Shown here: positions 1 to 11,083 of the stretch, in pieces
How the letters are laid out: the number at the start of each line of letters is the position of its first letter
Numbering within the stretch: position 1 is the stretch's first letter
Assembly: GCA_019915015.1 (NCBI GenBank)
Contig: JAHBBC010000017.1
Span: 682,001-746,000 of the forward strand
Source: Auriscalpium vulgare
Taxonomy: Eukaryota > Basidiomycota > Agaricomycetes > Russulales > Auriscalpiaceae
Reading direction: 5' to 3'
Length of the DNA: 64,000 nt
Translations under genes and position numbers: made by a program
Notes under the pieces: model-generated
The model's input: the letters and a program-made list of their open reading frames with translations, nothing else
The model's database searches: none
What the model was told of the DNA's origin: nothing

Positions 1-1527
1 GAAGATTTCCTCCCGCACGATACGCATGTCCGGTGTTGTGTCCGTGAAGATCGTCGGCTGGACCCAGTAGCCCGCTTCGCCGTGACGCTCACCACCCAGA
101 TGCACAGTCGCGCCCTCCTGCTTACCGCATTCGATATACGACATGACGCGCTGCAGAAGCGTAAGCGCATACGTTTGTTGAAGAGTCAAGGACCGAGCAC
201 TTACCTTGAACTGAATGTCTGAGACCAAGGGACCTTGATACGTTTCAAGCTCGAAGGTGTGCCCAAGCTTCAACGATCTCGCTTTCTCCGTGAATGCCTT
301 GAGGAATTGATCGTAAATTCCCTCCTGCACGAAAATGCGCGTGCCAGCGCAGCAAGCCTGGCCTTGATTCCAGCTACCCACAAGTCAGCACGCTGAATTA
401 CTTGCGACGGGTGGCCGTACAAAATCCCGTATGATGTCCACTGCACCGCGGCATCCAAATCGGCGTCATCAAAGATGATATTCGGGCTCTTCCCACCCAG
501 CTCCAGCGTGACGTTCTTCAAATTCGACTTCGCCGCCGCCTCCATTACCTTGCGTCCAACCAGTGTACTTCCGGTGAATGCAATTTTGTCGATGCCCATG
601 TGCTCTGAGATAGCCTGGCCTACAATATTGCCATAGCCGACGACAATGTTGGCCGTCCCAGGTGGAAAGCCGGCCTCGTTTATGAACGAGCACATGCGGA
701 GAGCAGTGAGCGGGGTGACTTCGGAGGGCTTTAACACCAGCGCGTTTCCTGTGGCGAGAGCCGGGCCCATCTTCCATGACATCATTAACACTGCGGTAGG
801 TTAGAGTTAGTGTGGGCAGCCGTATAGGTAAGGAATGGTGCGTACGAGGGACATTCCACGGGATGATCTGCCCCACGACGCCGAAAGGCTCATGCCGTGT
901 GTACGCCAGCTTATCCTCAGTCGTCTCAATCACCTTTCCATGCATCTTGTCCGCCCATCCGGCATAGTAGCGGATCGTAGCGATGGCGTGGGTCACATCA
1001 AAACTTTTCGCCCACAAGAACGGCTTTCCTGCAGATGGTTGCGATGTCAGCGAAGCCGGAAAAAAATAACTGAATGGCTAAGCGACCTACCAGCGTCGAG
1101 AGCCTCGAGGGCAGAGAGTTCGTCGATATGGGCTTCCATGAGATCCGCCAAGCGCGCAAGAAAGACGCCTCGCTGGGAGCCGGGAGTTTTGAGGCCCCAG
1201 ACGCTGTCGTAGGCACGCTTGGCCGCAACGACCGCGCGGTCCACGTCCGCTGCAGTACCTTCCGCGACTGTCGCGAGGACCTTTCCGTTGGCTAACCTGT
1301 CGTGAGTCACATAGGACACCTAGCAGGGAAATCCTCACGTACTCGGATCGACAATACTGTATGGCAGCCGTAAGTATCCCTTCTTGAACTTCGACAAGGG
1401 CAACTCACTCAATCGTCTTGCCTTCTGAACCAGCGGAGAACTTCCCGTCGATGAAGACGCCTGTTGGGAAGGACACCCTTCCCTTGAATGCTTCGGTATC
1501 GAACTCGTACGTGAATGTCGTCGACAT
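1..1527 (-). CDS. Aldehyde dehydrogenase, copy 1 (3' end beyond window)
   Basis: NAD(P)-dependent aldehyde dehydrogenase that would oxidise aldehydes to acids. The start follows the other two copies: the first residues [14 protein letters not shown] are encoded just inside 1527. Visible blocks on the minus strand are the exon with [18 protein letters not shown], the Rossmann-fold stretch ending [20 protein letters not shown], the NAD-binding [10 protein letters not shown], the catalytic-Glu motif ELGGKSPN and the catalytic-Cys motif GQACCAGTR (near 345-365). The gene runs off the window at the block RIVREEIF, so the last fifth is missing. Several short introns interrupt it. The donor site before the catalytic-Cys exon is not clear (near 415-440). 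It is a direct repeat of 3062-5006, almost identical over 1-780. Function is sure at family level; the substrate cannot be read. Confidence 0.8.
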
Positions 1528-2092
1528 GATCGATGAGAGTGCGAGCGGGGGGTGCCCATCAATCCCAAACGAACTCTTTATACATCCCCATGATAGCCCA
1601 TAATAGCCGCCTTTCTTCCTAATTGGCCCTTTGGCCGCGCAAGAAAGGCGGACAACAGAACAGCGAAAGACGCGCGCACGGGCCGGCGAACAAAAGTGAG
1701 TGAGGTTGAGAAGGTCGATTGCTAGCTACGGAGCTTGAACAAACCGAGCGGGGACATGACTTGATAGCATGTCAGGAGTATGTCATGTGCTCGACCACCG
1801 TTTCCTTCCTCAGAAAAGTGATTTTTGAAACGGTGCATTCCATGCCGAGGCTAGATGTGAAGATGCACTTGGAAACATCACAGAGCGTATCATGTTGGGT
1901 TTACTTACGTTTTGATCCGTATGGCCACGCAAACAACGAAAAACAATCTCAACACGAGCAAGACCTGCACATTTGAAATAGAAGGATTCACTGGCAGGAA
2001 GATTATTTCGTGAGTCACTACATGAGTGCAGCAGCAAAGCCCGCGCACCTCCAGTGGCCGAAACAACCACATCTCTTTAACGTGCTAGCACT
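1528..2092. other. Intergenic: duplicated ALDH upstream region
   Basis: No gene seen. The stretch is recognisably similar to 5007-5600 and, inverted, to 22850-23420; for example a block ending in a TTACGTTTTG-type string occurs at about 1900-1915 and 5463-5475. It therefore belongs to the duplicated unit and probably carries the ALDH promoter. Confidence 0.5.
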
Positions 2093-2330
2093 GACAGCTC
2101 TTGTCACCTCCTCACAAGAGCTATGAACATACAAACCTCAACAACGATGCTGGGAGTCTGCTCGGGCAAGAAGCAGCTCAACCACACGGCCTCGTCGAGG
2201 GCCGCAGCACGGTAAGTGAGTTTGGCGGGTGTGTAGTCAGGCTAGTCTGGACCAGAATATTGGAAGAGCTTGCGCGCGAGTTCTCAAGCTGGTGGTAAGT
2301 CAATGGTAACTTCAACTTTAAGTGGCCGCT
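2093..2330 (-). pseudogene. Relic of the small Tom6-like gene (copy 1)
   Basis: On the minus strand, fragments of the intact protein at 5669-5899 can be followed: a YTPA-type block, an ALDE block and, near the end, a CMF...LVRR block. They are separated by frame changes, and the terminal WGELL part is lost. The position upstream of ALDH copy 1 equals that of the intact gene relative to ALDH copy 2. I read it as a decayed duplicate. Confidence 0.55.
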
Positions 2331-3061
2331 GGCGGCTGGTTGAGCTAACGGCAACTTCCGCGCATGCCGCCGCCCGGCCCCGGGCCGAGCCGTTTCAAAA
2401 TGGGCACTGATTCGTCCCATTCTGAATCTCCCTTCTTTCCGAAGTTTGACTGCTTTGGCCGCAGATACGTACCAAAGAAGTAGTACGTCTGGAGTACTGT
2501 ACTGAGCTAGCGAAGTGTTGAACCTGTCTACTCTGCCTCGGGGAGACTAGAGTACTGCCACCCTGAAATCTTGCGAGATATAGCGCTCGCTGCCTGACTC
2601 GGCTCTGCAAAATATAAGCGTGAGGACAGCGCCGCATGTTGCGGCAACTCCCACTACGGGCGACCATCGCGGTGTTCACTCAGTCACTATACGTCTTACA
2701 AATGGAAGGCGGCTTCTAGCGTGCAGGCGGCTGCACTTTATCACGGTCGGACTCCGTCAGAGGCTCAGAGCAAGGTCAGAGTTACTGGAAGTGGCTGGCC
2801 GAGGTGGAGAGCATTTAGGACCCCGCTGAGTTGGCCAAAATCCATGGTTCTTCTGCGGAATCTAAGCCGATTATGATCCCCTACCTAAAGGTAGCGGGAA
2901 TTATCTTGGACCAGAGGAGTATGTTTATCTGTCTATGGTGGTGTAATGGTCAATAACATTAAATTTATAAGAAGCTTGATGTTGTACAAGCGCACGAAGT
3001 CTACTCGGGCTCCCCGTAGTCAAACTACTACCGCTGGTTGACATCCAGCCGCATGTCATCA
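2331..3061. other. Intergenic between duplicated units
   Basis: No coding region found. The part next to 3061 (about 2860-3061) is the 3' flank of ALDH copy 2 and matches, inverted, the flank behind copy 3 at 25367-25540. A 41-base segment at 2510-2550 recurs at 50258-50298 with a few mismatches, which suggests a small dispersed repeat. Confidence 0.45.
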
Positions 3062-5006
3062 TCAGATGGTATGTCCTAAGTTGACATGTACGGCTTTCAC
3101 GTTCGTGTAGCTGCGACGAGACCTCCGTCAGATCACAGCGGCAGACTCAAGGGCGCAGATGAACGTACTTGTCCAGGGCATACTCTCCCTGCTCGCGGCC
3201 GATGCCAGACTGCTTGAACCCGCCGAAAGGGACATTTGCGTGCACCATGTTGATGCAATTAACCTTCACCGGTAGCCGTACATTCCGTCAGTACTTGGTA
3301 GTACGCGTAGAATAAGTAATTTGGTTCGCCGTACCCAGACAGTACCAGCCTGCAGCTTGTGGGCCACGCGCAGCGCACGGGAGACATCGGAGTAAAAACG
3401 GCTGCGGCGAGCCCGTAGAGGGTGTCATTCGCTTGGCGCAGTACATCGTCTTCATCTTTGAACTTGACGACGACACCGACTGGCCCGAAGATTTCCTCCC
3501 GCACGATGCGCATGTCCGGTGTTGTGTCCGTGAAGATCGTCGGCTGGACCCAGTAGCCCGCTTCGCCGTGACGCTCACCACCCAGATGCACAGTCGCGCC
3601 CTCCTGCTTGCCGCATTCGATGTACGACATGACGCGCTGCAGAAGCGTAAGCGCATACGTTTGTTGAAGAGTCAAGGACCGAGCACTTACCTTGAACTGA
3701 ATGTCTGAGACCAAAGGACCTTGATACGTTTCAAGCTCGAAGGTGTGCCCAAGCTTCAACGATCTCGCTTTCTCCGTGAATGCCTTGAGGAATTGATCGT
3801 AAATTCCCTCCTGCACGAAAATGCGCGTGCCAGCGCAGCAAGCCTGGCCTTGATTCCAGCTACCCACAAGTCAGCACGCTGCCAAATAGCTTGCGACGGG
3901 TGGGCGTACAAAATCCCGTATGATGTCCACTGCACCGCGGCATCCAAATCGGCGTCATCAAAGATGATATTCGGGCTCTTCCCACCCAGCTCCAGCGTGA
4001 CGTTCTTCAAATTCGACTTCGCCGCCGCCTCCATTACCTTGCGACCAACCAGTGTACTTCCGGTGAATGCAATTTTGTCGATGCCCATGTGCTCTGAGAG
4101 GGCCTGGCCTACGGTATTGCCATAGCCAACAATGATATTGGCCGACCCAGGCGGAAAGCCAGCCTCGTTGATTAACGAGCACATGCGGAGAGCAGTGAGC
4201 GGGGTCACTTCGGAGGGCTTTAACACCAGCGCGTTCCCTGTCGCGAGAGCCGGGCCCAACTTGAACGCCACCATCGTCACTGCGATAGGTTAGATTTAGC
4301 GTGTGCAGCCGTGCAGGTAAGGAATGGTGCGTTACGAGGTACATTCCACGGGATGATCTGCCCCACGACGCCGAAAGGCTCATGCCGTGTGTACGCCAGC
4401 TTATCCTCAGTCGTCTCAATCACCTTTCCATGCATCTTGTCCGCCCATCCGGCATAGTAGCGGATCGTGGCGATGGCGCCGGTCACATCAATATTTTTCG
4501 CCCACATGAACGGCTTCCCTGCAGACGCGTCAGGGATGCCGTGAAAACACCAGATGGCTGAGCGACTTACCAGCATCGAGAGCCTCAAGGGCAGAGAGTT
4601 CGTCGATATGGGTTTCCATGAGATCCGCCAAGCGTGCAAGAAAGACGCCTCGCTGGTAGCCGGGAGTTTTGAGGCCCCAGACGCTATCGTAGGCACGCTT
4701 GGCCGCAACGACCGCGCGGTCCACGTCCGCTGCAGTGCCTTCGGCGACCCTCGTGAGGACCCGTCCGTTGGCTATATTGTCGACAGTCAGTTACATCAGA
4801 CTCCTAGCTGAGAAATCCTTGCGTACTCGGATCGACAATACTGTGTGACGGCCGTCAGTACCATCTTTAGCTCGAACAAGGTACTTACTCAATGGTCTTG
4901 CCTTCTGAACCAGCGGAGAACTGTCCGTCGATGAAGACGCCTGTGGGGAAGGAAACCTTCCCTTGAATGCCTCAGTATCGAGCTCGTACGTGAATGTTGT
5001 CGACAT
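3062..5006 (-). CDS. Aldehyde dehydrogenase, copy 2 (complete span)
   Basis: Full-span ALDH gene with about eight short introns. The start ATG (5004-5006) begins [14 protein letters not shown]; the reading ends with [13 protein letters not shown] and TGA at 3062-3064. Order of blocks: N-terminal VDGRAV-type helix region, [39 protein letters not shown] with the catalytic Glu, GQACCAGTR with the catalytic Cys, [13 protein letters not shown], and the [13 protein letters not shown] oligomerisation/active-site block near 3195-3235. One A is missing in an A run in the first exon (near 4960-4964) compared with copies 1 and 3, shifting the frame once. The donor site before the Cys exon is weak, as in copy 1. 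A cytosolic NAD(P) enzyme is likely since no targeting peptide is evident. The intact Tom6-like gene lies upstream on the same strand. Confidence 0.85.
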
Positions 5007-5668
5007 GATCGACGGAAGAGGTGCAGGGGACGCCCTTGTATCCTGAAGACGCACTCTTTATGCGTCCGGAAGGAGGGCACAGAAGCGACTCCATGAATAG
5101 CCCACGATTCCCTTTCCCTGTGTGTCAAGCGGTACGCCGCGCAATGAAATGAGAATTATGATCAGAGAGCGCACCGATGGACGAAATGAGGATTTGAGAT
5201 GGTCGATTGCTGCTTGGAGCTCGCTACCTTCATGTGAACCGGATATTACTTGGTTTCTGCTCTTTGAGGACACTCCCACAACACATTTTACCTGAGAACT
5301 TACCAAACCGAACAGGGATATAACATGTGCTCAACCACCTTATTTGAGTACGGCGTTTTTCTCAGAGAAGTGGTTCGACGTGAGAGCACACGCACATGAG
5401 GCGAGATGTGGAGATGCATGTGGAAAACATGACAGAGCGTATTATGTGGTTCGTATAAGTATTGTTACGTTTTGGTCCAAGTCTTCTGTCGACCGCATGG
5501 CCACGTAGACAACGAAGGAAAGTTGCAGCAAGATCTGCACAGAGAGGGAGTCACGCGTGATTGAAGAAACTGAACAACGTCCATCAGTCACTACATGGAC
5601 GTTAGGAGTAAAGACAGCGCACCTCCAGTTCATTGCTGGCCGCGACCACGATCGCCACGCGTGTCACT
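5007..5668. other. Intergenic, ALDH copy 2 upstream region
   Basis: No gene recognised. It holds the presumed ALDH promoter and the 3' end of the Tom6-like gene, and shares blocks with 1528-2092 and with 22836-23422 in reverse orientation. Confidence 0.5.
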
Positions 5669-5899
5669 CTACGCCGGCACCAACAGCTCTCCCCACCTCC
5701 TCACAATCGCTATCCCACTCACGAACATGCTAACCCCAACAACGATGCTGATGTTCCCCGGCAGCTTCTCCGGCGCGAAAATCTGCTCGCGTACGAAGCG
5801 GCCCCACGCGGTCTCGTCGAGCGGTGCACCACGGCCGGGAATTTGGGCGGGTGTGTAGTAGGCCGGGCCAGAATGCGGAGGTGCTGCGCGACGGGCCAT
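5669..5899 (-). CDS. Small one-helix protein, Tom6-like mitochondrial import subunit
   Basis: A 76-residue intronless reading frame, ATG at 5897-5899 and stop at 5669-5671. It has a Pro/Gly-rich N-terminal half (PAQIPGRGAPLDE), an amphipathic stretch and one C-terminal hydrophobic helix (residues about 50-66) ending VRRWGELLVPA. A short hydrophilic part followed by a C-terminal anchor ending in a WGELL-type string is typical of fungal Tom6/Tom5-like subunits of the outer-membrane translocase; this assignment is by pattern only. It lies head to head with the RAD7-like gene, about 170 bases between starts, and upstream of ALDH copy 2 on the same strand. Two further copies (2093-2330, 22606-22835) are broken, which argues that this one is the functional gene. 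Alternative: another small respiratory-chain subunit. Confidence 0.5.
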   Translation of the reverse strand: MARRAAPPHSGPAYYTPAQIPGRGAPLDETAWGRFVREQIFAPEKLPGNISIVVGVSMFVSGIAIVRRWGELLVPA

Positions 5900-6070
5900 G
5901 GTTTCGAGGTGGTGGTTGGGAATGGGAATGAGCTGGCCGGCCGCGCACTGCTGCATTTATTTTGTCTTATTTGCTGCCCAGCCACTGACGCGTAGCAGTA
6001 GCGCCTTGACCGCTCCTTTTTCATCTTGTCCTCCTTAAAATAATCTGCCAGCCTCCCTAGTGTCTTCGCA

Positions 6071-8222
6071 ATGAGCAGACGAGGCAACAACGTCCGCGGC
6101 CCTACCTCCGCACTCACAGAATTTCTCAAGGTCAGAGCAGACCGCCAGAGCAGTGACCGCCAGCGTTCTAACAACGGTCGTAGGAATCGGGCATCACTGC
6201 TCAATCCATCGCTCGTCGCGCGGCGATTCGGCAGGAGCCCCAAGAGCAGCCCGTTGCAGGACCCAGCAACGGACCCGGGACGGTTACAGCGGAGGATGCA
6301 GTCGATGATGAAGAGGTGCGCGTGCCGACTCCCTTGCAGTCCACGCGGGCCGCTGACGCTACGCAGCCCGACGAGGGTTTTGATTCTGAGCACCTCGACG
6401 AGGAAGAGGAGGAACAATCCGCAAAGAAGAAGCGCAAACTCACAAAGGCGGAGGAGGCGAAACTGAAGGCGCAAGCGAAGGCAAAGTCGAAGGCAAAGAA
6501 GGGCAAGAAGGGAGATGATGACGAAGACTACGAGGACGACGAGGATGACGACACGTACACCGCGCTTTCCAAGTCCATGCGGTCCAATGCTGCAGCGTCT
6601 GGCCCGAAACCGCCGGTCGGCGGCTTCGATACTTGCGCTCGGTGCTCCAAGCAGTACACCGTCGTGCGTGACTTAGCTTTATTGATTCCAGAACTGCGCC
6701 ATCCTGAACTTACCTTCTCCAGACGAAGTACACGATTGCTGCTCAGCCGCCGCCAGGTTACTTGTGCCACACTTGCGCCAAGGCGGGCGGGGCTGACCCA
6801 TTCAAGAAGCCTGCGGCGCCACGGAAACGCAAAGCCCCCGCGAACAAACGTACTGTGACGAACATCGAGGAACGCCGGCTCCCGACACTTGTGTCTCTCT
6901 GCGTGCAGGTGTGTTGCACCGGTTGAAAGTCAACGGTCAGCTCATGTCTGTGTCAGATCATATCGAAGCATATCGACGATGTGGAGACCCTTGGTGATGT
7001 AGGCACGGCGAATAAGGACAGCATCATACGTGCGCTGTCGCGGAGCAGAAGCTTGTGTGTGCCACCGTCTTCCATGGCAGGTCGTCATTTGACTCTCTCC
7101 GATAGGACTCGCGAGAACGCCGGCCTATTCTACAATATTGAGAACAAGAGCCTCACCTTTTACGACGCGACGAGTGTGTCTTACTTCCCCATCCTCAGCG
7201 CTGATCTGATGCTCGACTTAGACCTCCATCCTGAGAGCCTCGCAAGCCTAGCCATGCTCAATCCCAACCTGACCAGCCTGCGCCTGGATTTCTGCGGCCG
7301 CATGGACGACACGGTCATCGATGCGTGGTCCTCCTCCCTCCGGTCACTCACACATCTCGAGCTGCTCGGCCCGTACCTGGTGCGCACGCCTGCCTGGATC
7401 GCCTTCTTCAAGGCGAACCCACAGCTGGAGGCATTCCGCATCGTGCAGTCTCCGCGGTTCGACCTGGCGTGCATGAAGGCGCTCGCGACGAGCTGCAAGC
7501 GCCTCGTAGACTTGCGGCTCAAGGAGGTCCGCGTGGAGGACTCGTTCGTCGGCGAGATCAAGAAGCTGAAGCATTTGCGCGCACTGGACCTCTCGGACCC
7601 GCCGGAGTCGCTCTCAGAAGACGGATTGGTGACGCTCGTGAAGGCCATAGGAAAGCGCCTCGAGGTGCTCGATCTGTCGGGCCACGACATGCTAACGGAC
7701 GACTTCTTCAAGAAGGGGCTTCGCGCAAACGCGTCTAGCCTCATGTCACTCACGCTGAACAACCTCACGGAGCTCTCGGACAGCGGCGTTGCGGCTTTCC
7801 TTGCCGACGTGGAGATGCCGTCGCTGACGTCCGTTAGCCTGAGCCGCGTGCCGGAGCTTGGCGACGAGGCACTGTCTGCGCTGCTCGAGTGTGCGGGCAA
7901 GACGCTGACGGCGCTTAATATGAACACCTGGCGCAACACCACGCAGGACGGGTTGAAGGCGATCGCGACATCCGCCCCGGCATTGAAGAAACTCGATCTT
8001 GGATGGAACAGGGAATTTGATGATTTCGCGATGAAGGAGATTCTTGACGGGTGCGCGCAGCTGGAAGAGATCAAGTGTTGGGGGTGCAATCGATTGACGG
8101 AGAGCTGCCCAAGAAAGGTTTGTCTTGTCGTATCATCATGCTGTCTCGCCGCCGCCATCGCTGACATTTGTGTGCAGCGGAATGTCGCTGTCTTCGGAGT
8201 GGAATCTCATCTCGCTGCGTAG
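6071..8222 (+). CDS. rad7: RAD7-like LRR nucleotide-excision-repair protein
   Basis: Homologue of yeast Rad7, which with Rad16 forms the NEF4 complex for repair of UV damage in non-transcribed DNA. Exons fit as 6071-6130, 6184-6663, 6723-6908, 6957-7054, 7106-8117 and 8178-8222, all with GT..AG introns of about 50-60 bases and an open frame throughout. The N-terminus MSRRGNNVRGPTSALTEFL and the following SGITAQSIARR are typical for the family. Next come a Lys/Asp/Glu-rich region (about residues 80-150), a zinc-ribbon-like CARC...CHTC pair, and a C-terminal array of leucine-rich repeats with LDLS and LTSLRLDFCG units. It ends in RNVAVFGVESHLAA. It is nuclear by inference. No frame break was found. 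Long open frames on the opposite strand are shadows. Confidence 0.9.
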
Positions 8223-8624
8223 AATTGGTTTGGGACGCACACCATTGTCGGCATCCTGGGTACTCGCACATAGCTGACAGATAGCAGGTTATACACATCT
8301 TGGAACTTGTGAGCGAAAGCTCGCTAGACATAAATAGTACTAGTCTGTCAGACGGTTTTGACTACGTAAGTCGTGAAATTTGCATGCAGAGGGCTGGTCA
8401 ATGCCAATCGGTCCGTCGATGTGTCCGCGACGTATGAATAGCGGCCATGCGAATCGAAGGCCTTCGAAGAGGGGATGACTCGACCTGACTATCCGCTATC
8501 CTCGGTGTTTCAGAAACAGTACGCCCTAAGCTATAGGGCTGTTCTGACACACGCAGCATTCGGGGCCGCTGAGCGCAGTACAAAATGATCATCCCGGGTC
8601 GCCTCCCCGACGCAGCTGACCGAT
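8223..8624. other. Intergenic, RAD7-like 3' flank and methyltransferase promoter
   Basis: No coding or RNA feature recognised. The two flanking genes point the same way. Confidence 0.5.
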
Positions 8625-9535
8625 ATGAACACCATCTCAGCGAACGACATAGCAACCCTGTGTCTGCACTCACCCAAAGGCTACCAGTCGCAACTGCAGT
8701 CCACCGAGCACCGCATCAGCATCCTTTCGAGCTGGAACATTCCACATGGTGCCAAAATCCTGGAGATAGGATGTGGCCAAGGCGATACCACTGCCGTTTT
8801 GGCAGAGCTCGTGGGCTCTGAGGGCCATGTCACTGCGGTCGATCCCGCCCTTTGGACTATGGTGAGTTTGATATCACGACGCTTTTATCACTGCTAAAGG
8901 AATACTGTATCAGGGAGCCCTTCACGCTGGGACAGGCGCAAGCCCATCTTTCAGCCGGCCGCCTCGGCTCTCGCATCACATGGAAACAAGCCGAGCCCAT
9001 CCCGCTCCTCGAAAGCGACGAGACGGCCTACGATGCCGCAGTCATCTCCCTGTGTATCTGGTACTTCCACGCGCCATCCGTCCTCGCCGCCACCCTCGCC
9101 GCGCTCGCGAAGCGCGTGCGCACCGTGCACATCGCCGAGTGGAGCCTGTCGTCCGCGTCGGGCGCAGGGCAGACGCACATCCTCGCTGCGCTCACTCAGG
9201 CCGCGCTGGATACCCACAAGGAGGCGCCACGTTCGAACATACGCATCGCGGTGTCTCCGGTCGCAATCAAGGCCGCTGCCAACGCTGCCGGATGGGTCGA
9301 TGCCGGCGAGCGGACGTTCGCCCCCGCGGACCATGTCCTTGACGGGAAGTGGGAGACGATGGAGGTACAGGGGGAGCGGTTTTTGAAGTCCATCCACGAG
9401 ACGGTGCATGATGAAAGGCTGAGGAGCGTTGTTGTCGCGCTGCGCGATACGACGCTGCGCAGCCTCGAGAGCGTAGGCGGCATGAAGGGCGTGAAGTCCA
9501 TGGACGTTTGGTGCGCCACGTTTCATCGTGGGTAG
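8625..9535 (+). CDS. SAM-dependent methyltransferase (class I)
   Basis: Small-molecule type methyltransferase of about 270 residues. Exon 1 starts MNTISANDIATLCLHSPKGYQ and contains the SAM-binding motif I, ILEIGCGQGDTTAVLAE, followed by the acidic motif II region (VTAVDP). A short intron (from 8862 to about 8913) precedes the block FTLGQAQAHLS and a long C-terminal exon with a CIWYFH motif and a conserved end, VWCATFHRG. The two exons do not join in frame: one C appears to be missing in the C run at 8848-8850 and another in the run at 8918-8920. Restoring both would give an uninterrupted frame through DYG and PFTLG. I read the gene as real with two homopolymer deletions, either sequencing error or very recent mutation. 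The substrate is unknown. Confidence 0.75.
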
Positions 9536-9738
9536 CGGGAATGCTCGGTTGCAAGCTCTGTTGATGGGGGCAGCCTAGGGGATGGCCTTTAAAAACGCGT
9601 ACGGTGTCTAGTCATGTAGATTCGTCAAATAAAGTGATGAAAACACATCCTGTCCTGAGTTGGTACAGCGTTAGTGAATGGCCATAAATAGATAAAATAA
9701 GTGAGGAGAAAATATACAACGATAAAAAGTGCAGATCA

Positions 9739-11083
9739 TCACGACGAGCAACATGATGAGCCAAGCTGCTTCAGAGCACGTTTCCGATCTCGACGCCCAT
9801 CGCCGAGGCGTATCGTACTTCCGGTCGATTCCCGGAAGTGCAACGTCCGTTCCTCGACCGCCTCCTCCCATTCCCAACGAGTGACAACGCGCTGAGCAAT
9901 ATACGCAAACATATCAGGGACGCCCACACCCGTCTTCGCAGACGTGAAGAACACCTTCGGCCGGCGCTCGGGTCGAGGTGGAAGAGGCGCTGCTGGTGGG
10001 CCCTCGTCCTCAGACTCGACTGGCGGTGTCGGGGGTGTTGGTGCAGCAGTACGTGTGAACAGCGACGGCGTGATTGTCGGTGCAGAGGAGAAGGTGGAGG
10101 TGGATACTGCGCGGCGGGGGGCTCGTGAGGGCTCGTGTGAGTCCGTGGAAGAGACGCGGAGGTGGGACCGAGCAGGAGAGGGCGAGTGCGAGCGAGGGAG
10201 GGGTGACGAGCGCGCCGACTCGTATACATCAAAGTAAGACGACGAGGGAGTATGGAAGACTGTGAGGCCGGTATGCGTCGACGTCATCGTGCCGTTCGTG
10301 AAGCGGAACTGCGAGCTGCGCGACCGTGACTTGGATGGTCGTTTGTGGTGACGGGCACCGATGTCGATGGACGTGGTGGCCGTTGGTACATTGATGGAAG
10401 GAACGAGCTCTGGGTCTGGCTCTGAGTCGGTGGTATCTGAGGTCTCTGCTTCGGGGGCAATAGGCTCAGAGTAGCTGTATGTGGTGACCGGACTTGAAGC
10501 TCGCGAGGATGTCGGCACGAGCTCGTCGACGAAAGCCTGGGCATCCTCCTTCGTCACAGCGGGGCCTCTGAGCGCTGCTGGGCAAGGTCGATCTTGTTCC
10601 CCACGACAACACAGCAGTAGTCTTCCATCTCCTCGTCCGAAACCGGCGCGCGCTCGCGGAACTCTGCCCACCACCGTTCAAGCGCGTGCAAGGATTCAGG
10701 CTGATTGACATCGAACATGAGCACCGCGGCATCCGCTCCGCGAAAGAAGGCCGAGGACAGCGACGAAAAGCGCTCCTGGCCTGCGGTGTCCTGCACGACC
10801 CTGAGCAACGGAAGTGTATGACATGCGGAGGACGCACCCATATTTGCAGAGTCACTGACTCCTCAGGGTTGCTGTGATGTGGAAGCGTCTTCGTTATGAA
10901 ATCTGCGCCTATGGTTGCGCGATATCCCGTTGAGAATCGTCCAGAGACGTACTAAGAAGAGGAAGTAACAGGACGATCAGCAACGAGGCGCCGCTGCACG
11001 CGACCAAAAGCACGCACCTGCCCACGGAGACTCGTCTTGCCCACACCGGAGTTACCGATGACCACGAGCTTGACGGTTCGCAT
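9739..11083 (-). CDS. Rab7-like small GTPase with a long Ser/Pro-rich insert
   Basis: Exons fit as 11083-11018, 10951-10838 and 10790-9739. The G1 P-loop is GNSGVGKTS near the N-terminus, switch I reads STGYRATIGADF, G3 is WDTAGQERF, G4 is NKID and G5 is TSAK. The C-terminus ends SSCCSS, a double-cysteine site that could be geranylgeranylated, so membrane attachment on late endosomes or vacuole is likely by family analogy with Ypt7/Rab7. Oddity: G4 and G5, normally about 30 residues apart, are separated by some 200 residues rich in Ser, Pro, Thr and Arg (roughly 10000-10530). One base seems missing in the G run at 10561-10564, because NKID and the insert lie in different frames there. It is divergent from ATG4, with the copia element between them. 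Confidence 0.8.

Noticed and set aside
5719..6474. 251-codon minus-strand open frame spanning the Tom6-like and RAD7-like starts
   Set aside because: Overlaps two better supported genes in another frame; composition is Arg/Leu/Ser-rich, as expected for a shadow.
7181..8167. Long open frame (328 codons) on the minus strand across the RAD7-like gene
   Set aside because: It mirrors the codon bias of the LRR exon on the plus strand and has no family features; the plus-strand gene explains the region.
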